In this document: positions 34,132-43,128 of the stretch, one piece after another | How the letters are laid out: every line of letters starts with the position of its first letter | Numbering within the stretch: the stretch's first letter is position 1 | Origin: Streptomyces peucetius | Lineage (GTDB): Bacteria; Actinomycetota; Actinomycetes; Streptomycetales; Streptomycetaceae | Reading direction: 5' to 3' | DNA length: 64,000 nt | Assembly: GCF_025854275.1 (NCBI RefSeq) | Contig: NZ_CP107567.1 | Coordinates: 6,820,001 to 6,884,000, forward strand | The notes under the pieces: model-generated | Database searches by the model: none | What the model saw: the letters and a program-made list of their open reading frames with translations, nothing else | What the model was told of the DNA's origin: nothing | Translations under genes and position numbers: made by a program

Positions 34132-36264
34132 TCATCGGCGACGGGTGACCCCACGGCGCGTGCGGACGCGGAGCAGTGCGACGCCCGCGACCAGCAGCAC
34201 GGCCCCGGCGGCCGACGGCCACAGCTGAGCCCCGGTCTCCGCGAGGGCGCCGCCCCCCACCGCCTGCGGTGCGTCGCCACCGTCCGGCACGGGCACGCCC
34301 GGCGGCTCGTCGGCCGTGGTTGTGGGCGTCGGCGGGGCCTGTGCGGTGGTGTCCGTCCCGGCAGGCGCTGCCGGGCGCCGCGCATCCGCTGCGGTGGCCG
34401 GCTCACTCGGCCCGGGGGAGGCGCCGGCAGCCGGTGCGGCCGGCGCCGCGGGAACTTTTGCCGCTTCGGGGCGCGCCTGTGCCGCTTCGGGTGCCCGGGG
34501 CGCCTGCTCGGCCTCGGTCTCCTGCTTCTCGGCGGGGTGCTCGGCCGTGGACCTTTCAGCCGCGGGCCTGTCGGCGTTGGGGGGCGCGGCGGTGGGTGTC
34601 GCGGGCTCACGGGGTGCCGCGGGCGCGGGCTCCGGGTCGGCCGCGGGCGCGGTCGGACGGGCGGGCGCGTCGGTCTCCTGTTCCGCCGGGGCGGTGGGCG
34701 TTCCGGTCGCCGTTCCCGGGGCGTCCTTCGGCTCCTGGGTCCTGCCGCCCGGTGTCTGCGACGCGTCGCCGGGGCCGCAGCGGCGTCCCTCATTGAGACA
34801 GCTCACCAACTCCCGCATGAGCTTCTCGTCGAAGACGTTGATGAAATCGCCGTGGTCGGTGACCGGCTTGTGCAGTTGCTCCGGGAACGAGTCGAGCGCG
34901 AAGACGGCGGCGTCCGCGCCCTCGAAGACCGGCGGCGGCACATCGTAGACGATCCGCTGGACCAGCTGCGGAATGGCGACGAAGCCGCCCGGGCAACGGC
35001 CGCTCGCGTCCGTGAAGGCCACATGGGTGCGGTGGTTGGCGCTGTCGGTGTTCCGGCCGTCCCAGCAGCTCTGGAACCTGAAACTGCGCACCACCTTGCT
35101 GCCCTGGGGACAGACCGGGTACTTGTCCTCGAGCTGTCGGTCCTCGAAGCCGGTGCAGCTCCACGACGCGTTGGCGTTCGCGTCGCCGTTGACGAAGGCC
35201 TTCGCGTCACCGGTGATGATCCGCAGGAACCGCGGCATGGCGGTGACCTTGCCCCGCGGATTGCCGACGAAGTCCAGCGTCACCTGCGACGGGGTCAGGA
35301 TCTCGCCGACGTTGCGGTCCTTGCCGCCGCCGTCCGCCTGGGCGTCGTCCTCGTCCTGACCGTTCTGCAGCCGCAGCACCGGCCAGTAGTACGTCGACCG
35401 GTCGCCCTCGTCGCGGCACGTGGTGGCGCCCGCCGCGAGGTCCTCGTCGGAGGCGAACGCGTCGTTGGCCTGGTTGCCCACGTAGTCGTGCATGTGGTGG
35501 GCGCCGTTGCTCACCCCCGGAGCGACGATGACGTTGTCCGGGTTGAACTTGCCGTTCGCGTTGACCCCGCAGTCCGTGGTGAACGTGCCGCGGGAGGCGC
35601 CGCGCAGCCGCGGCGGGTTCTGCACGTTCGGGGCGACGGTACGGATGTCGGCGAAGTCGGACGGCTCGGGGCCGTTGCCCGCCTGCCCGCCGTTGCCCGC
35701 CTCGACGCCGCCGCCATCACCGCCGGCGTCGCCGCCGTCGGCCCCGCCGTCCTGGCCGGCCCCGTCCCCGCCGTCGGTCTGCAGGGTGCAGGGGGCCAGC
35801 GCCCGCAGGCCCTGCGGCCGTTGTCCGGTGATCCGGCCGATGGCCTCCGCGATACGGTCGAGGCCCGCTTCACGCTTGTTCCGGAGAGGCCCGAGTATCG
35901 CGTTCTGCGCGAACCGCGGATCCCGTGCGATCTGCTCCTGCTCGTCGGCGAACCGCTGGTACGCCTCGGTGATCCCGTTGTCCATCGTGGCCAGTTCACG
36001 GTCCACCTCGGCCCTGGCCGCTTCCGGTACCTCCGGGAGCCCGTTCGCCGCCTCCGGGCACTTGACGGTCACGGGGGAAGGCCCGGCGCCGAGGGTCTCC
36101 CGCTGTTCCTGCCGGGTCTCGCCGCCCGGCCAGGGGCCGTGCCCCTCCCCGGCAGCGGCGTAGGAGTTGACCGCGATGAGACCGCCACCGCCGAGGATCA
36201 GCGCGATCGAGGCCGCGACCGTCCGTGCGCCTGCTCTCGGGCGTCTTCGCGTAGCTCGTGCCAT
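34132..36264 (-). CDS. DUF1996 surface protein with LAETG sorting-like tail
   Basis: 710 residues; GGAG lies 7 bases before ATG 36264. A basic leader with a hydrophobic stretch (TVAASIALILGGGGLIAVNS) is followed by a helical segment, an Asp/Gly-rich linker (about 170-210) and a DUF1996 domain of about 270 residues (HHMHDYVGNQANDAF, YYWPVLRLQNG, SCWDGRNTDSANHRTHVAF, GDFINVFD). A Pro/Ala/Glu/Thr-rich region of about 170 residues follows. The C-terminus has LAETG, a membrane helix and a basic end, as in sortase-E substrates. So it is probably anchored to the wall with the DUF1996 domain outside. That domain has no settled function. Confidence 0.86.
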   Translation of the reverse strand: MARATRRRPRAGARTVAASIALILGGGGLIAVNSYAAAGEGHGPWPGGETRQEQRETLGAGPSPVTVKCPEAANGLPEVPEAARAEVDRELATMDNGITEAYQRFADEQEQIARDPRFAQNAILGPLRNKREAGLDRIAEAIGRITGQRPQGLRALAPCTLQTDGGDGAGQDGGADGGDAGGDGGGVEAGNGGQAGNGPEPSDFADIRTVAPNVQNPPRLRGASRGTFTTDCGVNANGKFNPDNVIVAPGVSNGAHHMHDYVGNQANDAFASDEDLAAGATTCRDEGDRSTYYWPVLRLQNGQDEDDAQADGGGKDRNVGEILTPSQVTLDFVGNPRGKVTAMPRFLRIITGDAKAFVNGDANANASWSCTGFEDRQLEDKYPVCPQGSKVVRSFRFQSCWDGRNTDSANHRTHVAFTDASGRCPGGFVAIPQLVQRIVYDVPPPVFEGADAAVFALDSFPEQLHKPVTDHGDFINVFDEKLMRELVSCLNEGRRCGPGDASQTPGGRTQEPKDAPGTATGTPTAPAEQETDAPARPTAPAADPEPAPAAPREPATPTAAPPNADRPAAERSTAEHPAEKQETEAEQAPRAPEAAQARPEAAKVPAAPAAPAAGASPGPSEPATAADARRPAAPAGTDTTAQAPPTPTTTADEPPGVPVPDGGDAPQAVGGGALAETGAQLWPSAAGAVLLVAGVALLRVRTRRGVTRRR

Positions 36265-36520
36265 GGAGAACTCCGTCTGCTGTGTCACGGGTGGGGGCAT
36301 GACGGTGCCCGCACAGGGCACGTCCAGATGCATACGCGGTCAACGGGCGAGATGTTCAACGCCGCACGAAAACCGGCTGCCGCCCGCCTAATCACGGTCT
36401 CTCACTCGAACAGCCCGTACGGCAGGGCCGGGGCAGGCGGCCTGGAACGCATGGCCATTAGGGTCCTGGTATGGCCTTCCAAAGGCCCGACGACCTTCCG
36501 CTCCCGGGAAAGGTTCCCCC

Positions 36521-38266
36521 ATGCCGCCTGCACCGACGGACACCCCTGCCCCCATACGCCGCTCGCCCGTGACCGCCGCCCGCTCGTCGAGGAAACCCCT
36601 CTCGCTCGTCGCCGCCGCCGCCCTGATCACGCTGTTCCTCGCCCCTGACGCCGCCGCCGGCGGCGGGCCGACCGGCCCCGGGGCGGGGGCGCGGGCCGAG
36701 GCCCACCTCCAACTCGTCCTGGACGGCGAGTCGCTGACCGCCCAGGACATGTTCGACGTCCTGGACGCCAAGTCGGTCGCGGTGAAACTCTCCGACGAGA
36801 GCCGCAGACGTATGCGGCAGATCCGCGACGGCGCGCTCAACGAACTCTCCAAGGGCGCTCGCGTGTACGGCTGGAACCAGGCTCTGGGCCCGCTCAAGGA
36901 CAAGCAGCTCGACAGCGAGCAGCAGAAGGAGTTCCAGAAGCGCATCCTGCGCTCACACGCCGCCGGCGTCGGCGAGCCGCTGCCCGAGCGGGTCGCACGT
37001 CTGGTCATGGTGCTGCGCGCCAACCAGATGGCCCGCGGCGCGATGGCCGTCCGCCCGGAGCTCGTCGACCGGATGAACGACCTGGTCACCGCCGGTGTCA
37101 CCCCGGTCGTTCCCCAGATCGGCTCGCTCGGCTCCGGCGACCTCCAGCCCATGGCCGCGGTCGGCATGGTCCTCACCGGCGACAAGGCACCCGCCCGCTA
37201 CCGAGGTGAGCAGGGGCCCGCCGCGCAGATCCTCGGCCGCGCCGGTCTCGAACCGTCCTTCGAGCTGGAGCAGGGCGAGGCCCTGCCCATCATCAGCGGC
37301 AGCACCGTCGTCCTCGCCTCGTACGCCGACGCCCTGCACCGCGCCACCAAGGCGGCCGGCCTGGCCGAAGGCACGCTCGCCATGTTCATGGACGCCACCC
37401 GGGCGGAGATCAGCAGCCTGGACGCCCGTACCCACGCCGAACGGCGGATCCCCGAGGAGGAGAAGGTCGCGGAACGCCTCCGGGAACTGCTGCACGGCAG
37501 CGAGTGGACCACCGAACAGGGCCGCCGACGGCTCGGCGAGGACCACCCCCGCATCCAGGACGCGGTGTCCCTGCGCGCCGCTCCGCACATCTACGGCGCG
37601 CTGCGCAAGACCCTCGCGGAGGGCCGCCGCGACATCGAACGCGAGGCCAACGCCTCCACCTCCAATCCGCTGGTGTTCGCCCGCGGTTCGGGCCGGGGCC
37701 ACGAGTTCGTGATGGGCGGCAACTGGGACGGGGCTCTCCTCGGTCATGCCGCCGACACACTGAACGCCCAGATCGCGGACCTCGGCGTCCACAGCCAGGA
37801 ACTCTCCGCGCGGCTGCTCTCCCCCAAGTGGAGTTACGGCCTTCCCGCCAACCTCGCGGGCGGCACGCCCGGCCTGAACTCCGGCATGGTCCAGGTCCAG
37901 ACCGTGGCCGCCGCGCTCGTCCCGGAGATGCAGGTAAGGGCCATGGCCGCCGGTGTGCTCTCCCGGCCCGCCAAGGACGGTCAGGAGGACCACAACACCA
38001 TGGCGATGGCCTCCGTACGCCACCTCCACCAGAACCTGGACCGCCTCGAGACCGTGCAGGCCGTCCTGGCACTCATGTCGGCGCAGGGCATCGACCTGAT
38101 CGGGAAGAAGATGGCCGGCCTGTCCCTCGGCAAGGGCGTCCGCTCCCTCCACGACAGGGTCCGCGCGCACATCGAACCGCTCCACGACGACCGCTATCTG
38201 ACGCCTGACCTCGTCGAGATGACCGACCTCGTCCGAGCCGGTGAGCTGGGGCCGGCGCCGCGATGA
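36521..38266 (+). CDS. Divergent aromatic amino acid lyase (HAL/PAL superfamily), exported
   Basis: 581 residues. The overall HAL/PAL layout is clear: a lid segment VYGWNQALGPLKD (Tyr 116), VPQIGSLGSGDLQPMAAVG (201-219), IQDAVSLRAAPHIYGAL (345-361), EANASTSNPLVF, a glycine-rich GGNWDGALLGHAADTLNAQI and GQEDHNTMAMASVRH. Key changes are visible. The MIO loop has GSLG-SGDL where GSxGASGDL is usual, one residue shorter and without Ala. The catalytic Tyr of QDxYSxR is Val 349. TDNP reads TSNP. A basic stretch and a hydrophobic helix (about 26-46) form a signal peptide or anchor. Activity as an ammonia-lyase is doubtful; an altered enzyme or a binding protein is possible. Confidence 0.82.
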   Translation: MPPAPTDTPAPIRRSPVTAARSSRKPLSLVAAAALITLFLAPDAAAGGGPTGPGAGARAEAHLQLVLDGESLTAQDMFDVLDAKSVAVKLSDESRRRMRQIRDGALNELSKGARVYGWNQALGPLKDKQLDSEQQKEFQKRILRSHAAGVGEPLPERVARLVMVLRANQMARGAMAVRPELVDRMNDLVTAGVTPVVPQIGSLGSGDLQPMAAVGMVLTGDKAPARYRGEQGPAAQILGRAGLEPSFELEQGEALPIISGSTVVLASYADALHRATKAAGLAEGTLAMFMDATRAEISSLDARTHAERRIPEEEKVAERLRELLHGSEWTTEQGRRRLGEDHPRIQDAVSLRAAPHIYGALRKTLAEGRRDIEREANASTSNPLVFARGSGRGHEFVMGGNWDGALLGHAADTLNAQIADLGVHSQELSARLLSPKWSYGLPANLAGGTPGLNSGMVQVQTVAAALVPEMQVRAMAAGVLSRPAKDGQEDHNTMAMASVRHLHQNLDRLETVQAVLALMSAQGIDLIGKKMAGLSLGKGVRSLHDRVRAHIEPLHDDRYLTPDLVEMTDLVRAGELGPAPR

Positions 38267-38409
38267 CATGACGAGGACGTGACGCGCGCAGGCGAACCGG
38301 TGGGGCCGCCGCCGAGTGCCTTGCCGGGCCGGGCAGTTGAAAGCCGGCCAACGGGGCACACGGTCCCCATGAACGATCTTGTCGCAGCCGACGGCGGTGA
38401 TCGCCGCAC

Positions 38410-39219
38410 ATGACCGCTCCCCCCGAACCCTCGGCACGCCGCCGGCGCAGACCGGCCTTCAGTCTTCGCCGGCTGATGGTCTTCTTCGGCCTCGTCGCAC
38501 TCCTCCTGTGCATCGCGGGACTCTCGCTCCAACTGGTCGTCAGGACGGCCGGTGAACGGCCCTCGGTCGCCGTGGCCGCGGGAGCCCTGCTCGTCGTGGC
38601 CGTCCTGATACTGCACGGCACCCGCCGGCGCCGCGCGGCGCGCCGTCTCGCCGCGAACCTCTCGCAACTCACCCGTGAGGCCGTCGAAGCGGGTGCGGCG
38701 GAACAGGAGCGTGCGGCCGCGTCGGTCCCCGATGACGAAGAGGCCCCGGACACGTTCGAAGCCGGTGACCTCGCTGCCATGGACCCGGAGGACTTCGAGC
38801 AGGCGGTGGCCGCCCTGTGCGAGCGGGACGGTTGCCGGGACGTCGAAGTCGTCGGCGGTGCCGGCGATCTCGGTGCCGACGTCATCGCCATCGCGCCCGA
38901 CGGCACGCGGGTCGTCATCCAGTGCAAGCGGTACGGTCCGGAGAACAAGGTCGGCTCCCAGGACGTACAGCGCTTCGGCGGCACTTGCTTCGCGGTGCAC
39001 GGGGCGGCCGTGGCCGCCGTCGTGACCACAGGCGAGTTCACCCGGCCCGCCGCCGACTACGCCGCGCAGTGCGGTATCCGGTGCCTGGACCACGCCGACC
39101 TGGTCGCCTGGACCGAAGGCGCCGGTCCCGCCCCGTGGGAGGGGGAGGCGCCCCGGGCGCCCACCCCGCCCGCACCCGCTTCGGGGACACGAGAGCAGGG
39201 CGGCGGGGCCGGGACGTGA
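38410..39219 (+). CDS. Membrane-anchored Mrr-like restriction-endonuclease-fold protein
   Basis: 269 residues. Two N-terminal membrane helices (LMVFFGLVALLLCIAGLSL and VAVAAGALLVVAVLILHG) are joined by a short loop. After a helical linker comes a Mrr_cat nuclease domain: DPEDFEQAVAALCERDG, GADVIAIAPDGTRVVIQCKR with the catalytic Asp and Gln-x-Lys, then DVQRFGGTCFAVHGA and AVVTTGEFTRPAADYA. The Pro/Gly-rich tail is disordered. Solo Mrr-like nucleases may act on modified DNA; the membrane anchor suggests action on DNA at the membrane, for example incoming DNA. No methylase or other restriction partner is nearby. Confidence 0.83.
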   Translation: MTAPPEPSARRRRRPAFSLRRLMVFFGLVALLLCIAGLSLQLVVRTAGERPSVAVAAGALLVVAVLILHGTRRRRAARRLAANLSQLTREAVEAGAAEQERAAASVPDDEEAPDTFEAGDLAAMDPEDFEQAVAALCERDGCRDVEVVGGAGDLGADVIAIAPDGTRVVIQCKRYGPENKVGSQDVQRFGGTCFAVHGAAVAAVVTTGEFTRPAADYAAQCGIRCLDHADLVAWTEGAGPAPWEGEAPRAPTPPAPASGTREQGGGAGT

Positions 39220-39275
39220 CGCATGCGGCGGACTGCTGGGGGCAGGCGGACAGACGACCAGGACAGGAGGCCACC

Positions 39276-39518
39276 ATGATGATCGTCGGAATCGCTGCCG
39301 TGTGCGTCGTCCTCGCCGTACTCGCGTTCCTCGCGCCGCGCTTGTCGCGGCACCCCCAGCGCGGCGCCCAGCGCACCCTCGGCCTTGGTTCGCGCGCCGG
39401 CGGCAAGGCGCCCGGATTCCTGGGGCGTATATTCAGCAAACCATTCCGCAGCGGCTCCGGCGCTGTGAGCCGCAGCGGCGGGGCGGGCCGCAGGGCGCGC
39501 GGCCGTCTGCCGTTCTAG
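39276..39518 (+). CDS. Small single-pass membrane protein, basic tail
   Basis: 80 residues; AGGAGG lies 6 bases before the ATG, one of the best ribosome sites in the window. One membrane helix (MIVGIAAVCVVLAVLAFLA) is followed by a Gly/Ser/Arg-rich basic tail with no acidic residues. The function is not known; similar small proteins are frequent in Streptomyces. It sits between the Mrr-like protein (57 bases) and gamma-glutamyltransferase (13 bases), and may be co-transcribed with them. Confidence 0.75.
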   Translation: MMIVGIAAVCVVLAVLAFLAPRLSRHPQRGAQRTLGLGSRAGGKAPGFLGRIFSKPFRSGSGAVSRSGGAGRRARGRLPF

Positions 39519-39531
39519 CCAGGACGAGGGG

Positions 39532-41319
39532 ATGCCCGTGTTCACGACCCGGCCGACGCTCCAGGGCACCTTCGGGATGGTGTCCTCCACGCACTGGCTC
39601 GCCTCGCAGTCCGCGATGGCCGTGCTCGAGCGGGGCGGCAACGCCTACGACGCGGCCGTCGCCGCCGGGTTCGTGCTCCACGTCGTCGAACCGCATCTGT
39701 GCGGGCCGGCCGGGGAGGTGCCCGTCATCGTCGCGCCGGCCGGCGGCGAGGTGCGCGTCCTGTGCGGTCAGGGCGTCGCGCCTGCCGGAGCCACCGTCGC
39801 GCACTACCGCTCGCTCGGCCTCGAACTCGTCCCCGGCACCGGTCCGCTGGCCGCCGCCGTGCCGGGCGCGTTCGACGCGTGGATGGTCCTGCTGCGCGAC
39901 CACGGCACCAAGTCCCTCGCCGAAGTGCTGGATTACGCCATCGGCTACGCAGAGCACGGCCACCCTCCCGTCGAACGGCTCTGCGAGACGGTGGAGACCG
40001 TACGCGGGCTCTTCGAGACCGAATGGACCTCGTCCGCCGAGGTGTACCTCCCCGGCGGACGCGCCCCCGTCCCCGGCACGCCGCTGCGCAACCCCGTCCT
40101 CGCCGCCACCTGGCGGCGGCTGATCGCGGAGGCGGAGGCCGCCGCGTCCGACCGGACCGGGCAGATCGAGGCCGCGCGGCAGGTGTGGCGCACCGGTTTC
40201 GTCGCGCGGGCGCTCGTCCGGCAGGCCGCCCGGCCCACCATGGACACCACCGGCGAACGCCACGCCGGCACCCTCGCCGCCGACGATCTGGCCGGCTGGT
40301 CGGCCACGTACGAGGCGCCCGTGACGTACGACTGGAACGGCTGGATCCTGTGCAAGGCCGGCGGCTGGAGCCAGGGCCCCGCGTTCCTCCAGCAACTCGC
40401 CCTGCTGCCGCGGGAACTGCCCGCCCATGGTTCGGCCGAGTACGTCCACCTGCTCATCGAGGGCTGCAAACTGGCGATGGCCGACCGAGAGGCCTGGTAC
40501 GGCGACGCCGCCGACGTGCCCCTCGACGACCTGCTCTCCGCGCCGTACAACACCGCCCGCCGCGCGCTGATCGGCGACAAGGCCTCGTACGAGCTGCGGC
40601 CCGGCAGCCCCGGCGGCCGCACCCCCGTGCTGAGCGCCCGGGCCGCCGACGTGATCTCCGACGGCCCCGGCGTGCCGGGGGCGGGGGAGCCGACCGTGGC
40701 ACGGGACGGGGCCGTCCAGGGCGACACCTGCCACGTCGACGTCGTCGACCGGTGGGGCAACATGGTGGCGGCCACCCCGAGCGGCGGCTGGCTGCAGTCC
40801 AATCCCGTCGTGCCCGAGCTGGGCTTCCCGCTCGGCACCCGGCTCCAGATGACCTGGCTCGAGCCCGGCCTGCCGAACTCCCTCACCCCCGGCCGCCGCC
40901 CCCGCACCACCCTGACCCCCTCGCTGGCGCTGCGCGACGGCGTGCCCGTGATGGCGTTCGGCACACCCGGAGGCGACCAGCAGGACCAGTGGCAGCTGCA
41001 CTTCTTCCTCGCCGTCGCCCTGCGCGGCAGGGTCCGCGGCGGCTACGACCTCCAAGGCGCGATCGACGCCCCGAACTGGCACAACGACGCCTTCCCCGGT
41101 TCGTTCTACCCACGCGGCATGCGGCCCGGCAGCGTCACGGTCGAGTCCCGTATGGACCGTGACGTCGTCGACGCCCTGCGGCAGCGCGGCCACGACGTCA
41201 CCGTCGGCGGCCCCTGGTCGGAGGGCAGGCTCTGCGCCGTGGCCCGCGACCCTGGCACCGGTGTGCTCTCCGCAGCGGCGAACCCCAGGGGAATGCAGGG
41301 TTACGCGGCGGGGCGCTGA
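39532..41319 (+). CDS. Gamma-glutamyltransferase family protein
   Basis: 595 residues. The N-terminal part has GGNAYDAAVAAGFVLHVVEPH typical of the family. The autocatalytic Thr opens the small subunit at GDTCHVDVVDRWGNMVAATP, and GGDQQDQWQLHFFLAV matches the late substrate loop. No signal peptide is visible, so it should be cytoplasmic. It belongs to the YwrD-like branch more than to exported GGT. Substrates may be glutathione-like, gamma-glutamyl or, in some members, cephalosporin-type compounds. It is in line with the Mrr-like and small membrane protein genes and precedes the inositol-phosphatase-like gene. Confidence 0.9.
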   Translation: MPVFTTRPTLQGTFGMVSSTHWLASQSAMAVLERGGNAYDAAVAAGFVLHVVEPHLCGPAGEVPVIVAPAGGEVRVLCGQGVAPAGATVAHYRSLGLELVPGTGPLAAAVPGAFDAWMVLLRDHGTKSLAEVLDYAIGYAEHGHPPVERLCETVETVRGLFETEWTSSAEVYLPGGRAPVPGTPLRNPVLAATWRRLIAEAEAAASDRTGQIEAARQVWRTGFVARALVRQAARPTMDTTGERHAGTLAADDLAGWSATYEAPVTYDWNGWILCKAGGWSQGPAFLQQLALLPRELPAHGSAEYVHLLIEGCKLAMADREAWYGDAADVPLDDLLSAPYNTARRALIGDKASYELRPGSPGGRTPVLSARAADVISDGPGVPGAGEPTVARDGAVQGDTCHVDVVDRWGNMVAATPSGGWLQSNPVVPELGFPLGTRLQMTWLEPGLPNSLTPGRRPRTTLTPSLALRDGVPVMAFGTPGGDQQDQWQLHFFLAVALRGRVRGGYDLQGAIDAPNWHNDAFPGSFYPRGMRPGSVTVESRMDRDVVDALRQRGHDVTVGGPWSEGRLCAVARDPGTGVLSAAANPRGMQGYAAGR

Positions 41320-41360
41320 GCGCCTCCCGCGATGTCAGCCGGGCGTGATTGTCTTGACAC

Positions 41361-42179
41361 ATGATCGATGACTTTCTGACCGGTGACCTGTCCGACGTCG
41401 AGGAGGCCGTGCGCAAGGCCGCGGCCGCCGAGATCGTGCCGCGCTACCGCCGGCTCGCGGCGCACGAGGTCGACGAGAAGACCGGCCCGCACGACCTCGT
41501 CACGATCGCCGACCGCTGTGCGGAGGAGCACCTGACCGCTTCCCTCACGGCGCTGCTGCCCGGTTCCGTGGTCGTCGGCGAGGAGGCGGTGCACGCCGAT
41601 CCGGCCGTCGCCGACGCGCTGCACGGCGACGCGCCCGTCTGGATCGTCGACCCGGTCGACGGCACCCGCCAGTTCGTGCACGGCGAGCCGGGGTTCTGCA
41701 CGCTCGTCGCGCTCGCGCTGCGCGGCGAGGTGCTCGCCTCCTGGACGTACGCCCCCGTGCTGGACGAGCTCGCGGTCGCCGTCCGCGGCCGGGGCGCCCG
41801 GCTGGGCGGCACACCGCTGCGGTCCGGTTCGCCCGAGCCCGGTGCGGTGCTCCGCGTCGCCATGTCGCACCCGGACTACACGACCCCCGAGCAGAAGCGC
41901 GCCCTGCTGGGACTCGCCGTCCCGGGCGTCGAGGCCAGGCCGTGCGGCTCCGCGGGTCTCGAGTACCTGGCCGTCGCACGCGGTGACCTGGACGCGGTGG
42001 CGTTCTCCTGGGAGCTCGCCTGGGACCACGCGGCCGGGCTGCTGCTGGTCACGGAGGCGGGCGGCGCCCATCTCACGGTCACCGGCGAGCCGTTCCGCAT
42101 CGCGGGCGCCAATGATCTCCCGTTCACGGCGGCACGGGACGAGGCCACCGCCCGCCGGGTCAGGGAACTGCTGACCTGA
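41361..42179 (+). CDS. Inositol-monophosphatase-family phosphatase
   Basis: 272 residues. The metal-binding signatures are present: VVVGEEAV, then IVDPVDGTRQFVHG and the late ELAWDHAAGLLLVTEAGG. The Li-sensitive phosphatase superfamily includes inositol, histidinol and 3'-phosphoadenosine phosphatases. The sequence alone does not choose between them, and the neighbours do not help. It is convergent with the nucleotidyltransferase gene. Confidence 0.92.
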   Translation: MIDDFLTGDLSDVEEAVRKAAAAEIVPRYRRLAAHEVDEKTGPHDLVTIADRCAEEHLTASLTALLPGSVVVGEEAVHADPAVADALHGDAPVWIVDPVDGTRQFVHGEPGFCTLVALALRGEVLASWTYAPVLDELAVAVRGRGARLGGTPLRSGSPEPGAVLRVAMSHPDYTTPEQKRALLGLAVPGVEARPCGSAGLEYLAVARGDLDAVAFSWELAWDHAAGLLLVTEAGGAHLTVTGEPFRIAGANDLPFTAARDEATARRVRELLT

Positions 42180-42245
42180 CGCGCGGCACCCGTCCCGCCC
42201 CGGCCCGGCGGCCGGTCCCGAGAGCCCGGTGCACCCCGGACCGGA

Positions 42246-43040
42246 TCACCCCAGCCGGGCCCGTACCTCCCTGATCATGGCGTCCGCGTCCGCCACCGCC
42301 GCCGCGTCCAGGCCGCGCAGCGCCGCCGACGCCCGCTTCGTGAAGTCCGTCGGGGCCCCGGGGAGCGCCGCGGCCGCCGCCAGCGCGCCCTTCTCGTTCA
42401 GGCACCACACGCCGTGGTGGGCGTGCAGCGCCTGCGCCAGCACGCCGAACGCCCGTGACAGGCACAGCGACACGTGCAGGGCGTCCCCGGCCCCGACCGA
42501 CTTGGCCGCGGCGGCGACGGAGAACTCCGCCTCCCACGCTGCGGCGACCAGCGCACGGCGCAACGGCTCCGGATACGTCCGCGTCCGCTCCCGCAGCGCC
42601 GTCAACTCGCCCGCGGGATCGGCCAGTACGCGGCACAGCGCCACCTCGCCCGCGTACGCCGGCGACCAGAACCCCAGGGGGTGCCCCGCCTGTGTCCCCA
42701 CCTCGAACCGCCCGGCCAGGCAGTCCGCCCAGACTCGTTCGACCCGGTCCAGGTCCCGCAGGATCCAGTCCACCGGCACTCCGCCGAAGGACAGCCACGC
42801 ACCGCCGTCGACCCACGGGCCCCAGCCACCCGGCGCCGCGACCTCCACCGGCCCGCCGGTCAGCTCGGACGCCAGCGCCGCCAGGGCGCCGACATCGACG
42901 CCGCCCCGGTAGTAGACGCCGAGATCCCAGTCGGAGTCCGGCCGGTGGGTGCCCCGGGCCCGGCTGCCGCCGAGCGCCACCGCACGCACACCGGACGTCC
43001 GCGCGAGCCGCGCCGCCATGTCTTCGATCGTGTCGTTCAT
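42246..43040 (-). CDS. Nucleotidyltransferase-domain protein
   Basis: 264 residues (start at ATG 43040; an in-frame ATG at 43064 would add eight residues). The Pol-beta-type motif is ALGGSRARGTHRPDSDWDLG near residue 30, with the catalytic Asp pair. An all-helical C-terminal half resembles the DUF4037/kanamycin-nucleotidyltransferase C-domain. Such proteins transfer nucleotides to small molecules, for example antibiotics, or act as toxin-like enzymes. Nothing in the sequence fixes the substrate. It is divergent from the FAD oxidoreductase gene with 88 bp between them. Confidence 0.87.
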   Translation of the reverse strand: MNDTIEDMAARLARTSGVRAVALGGSRARGTHRPDSDWDLGVYYRGGVDVGALAALASELTGGPVEVAAPGGWGPWVDGGAWLSFGGVPVDWILRDLDRVERVWADCLAGRFEVGTQAGHPLGFWSPAYAGEVALCRVLADPAGELTALRERTRTYPEPLRRALVAAAWEAEFSVAAAAKSVGAGDALHVSLCLSRAFGVLAQALHAHHGVWCLNEKGALAAAAALPGAPTDFTKRASAALRGLDAAAVADADAMIREVRARLG

Positions 43041-43128
43041 CGCGACCGGACGGTACCCGGTCACGCGATGTCACCGCCCCGGAATATCCTTGGGACCCCT
43101 GGCCGTCGGCTGACAAAGGAGTCCGAAG

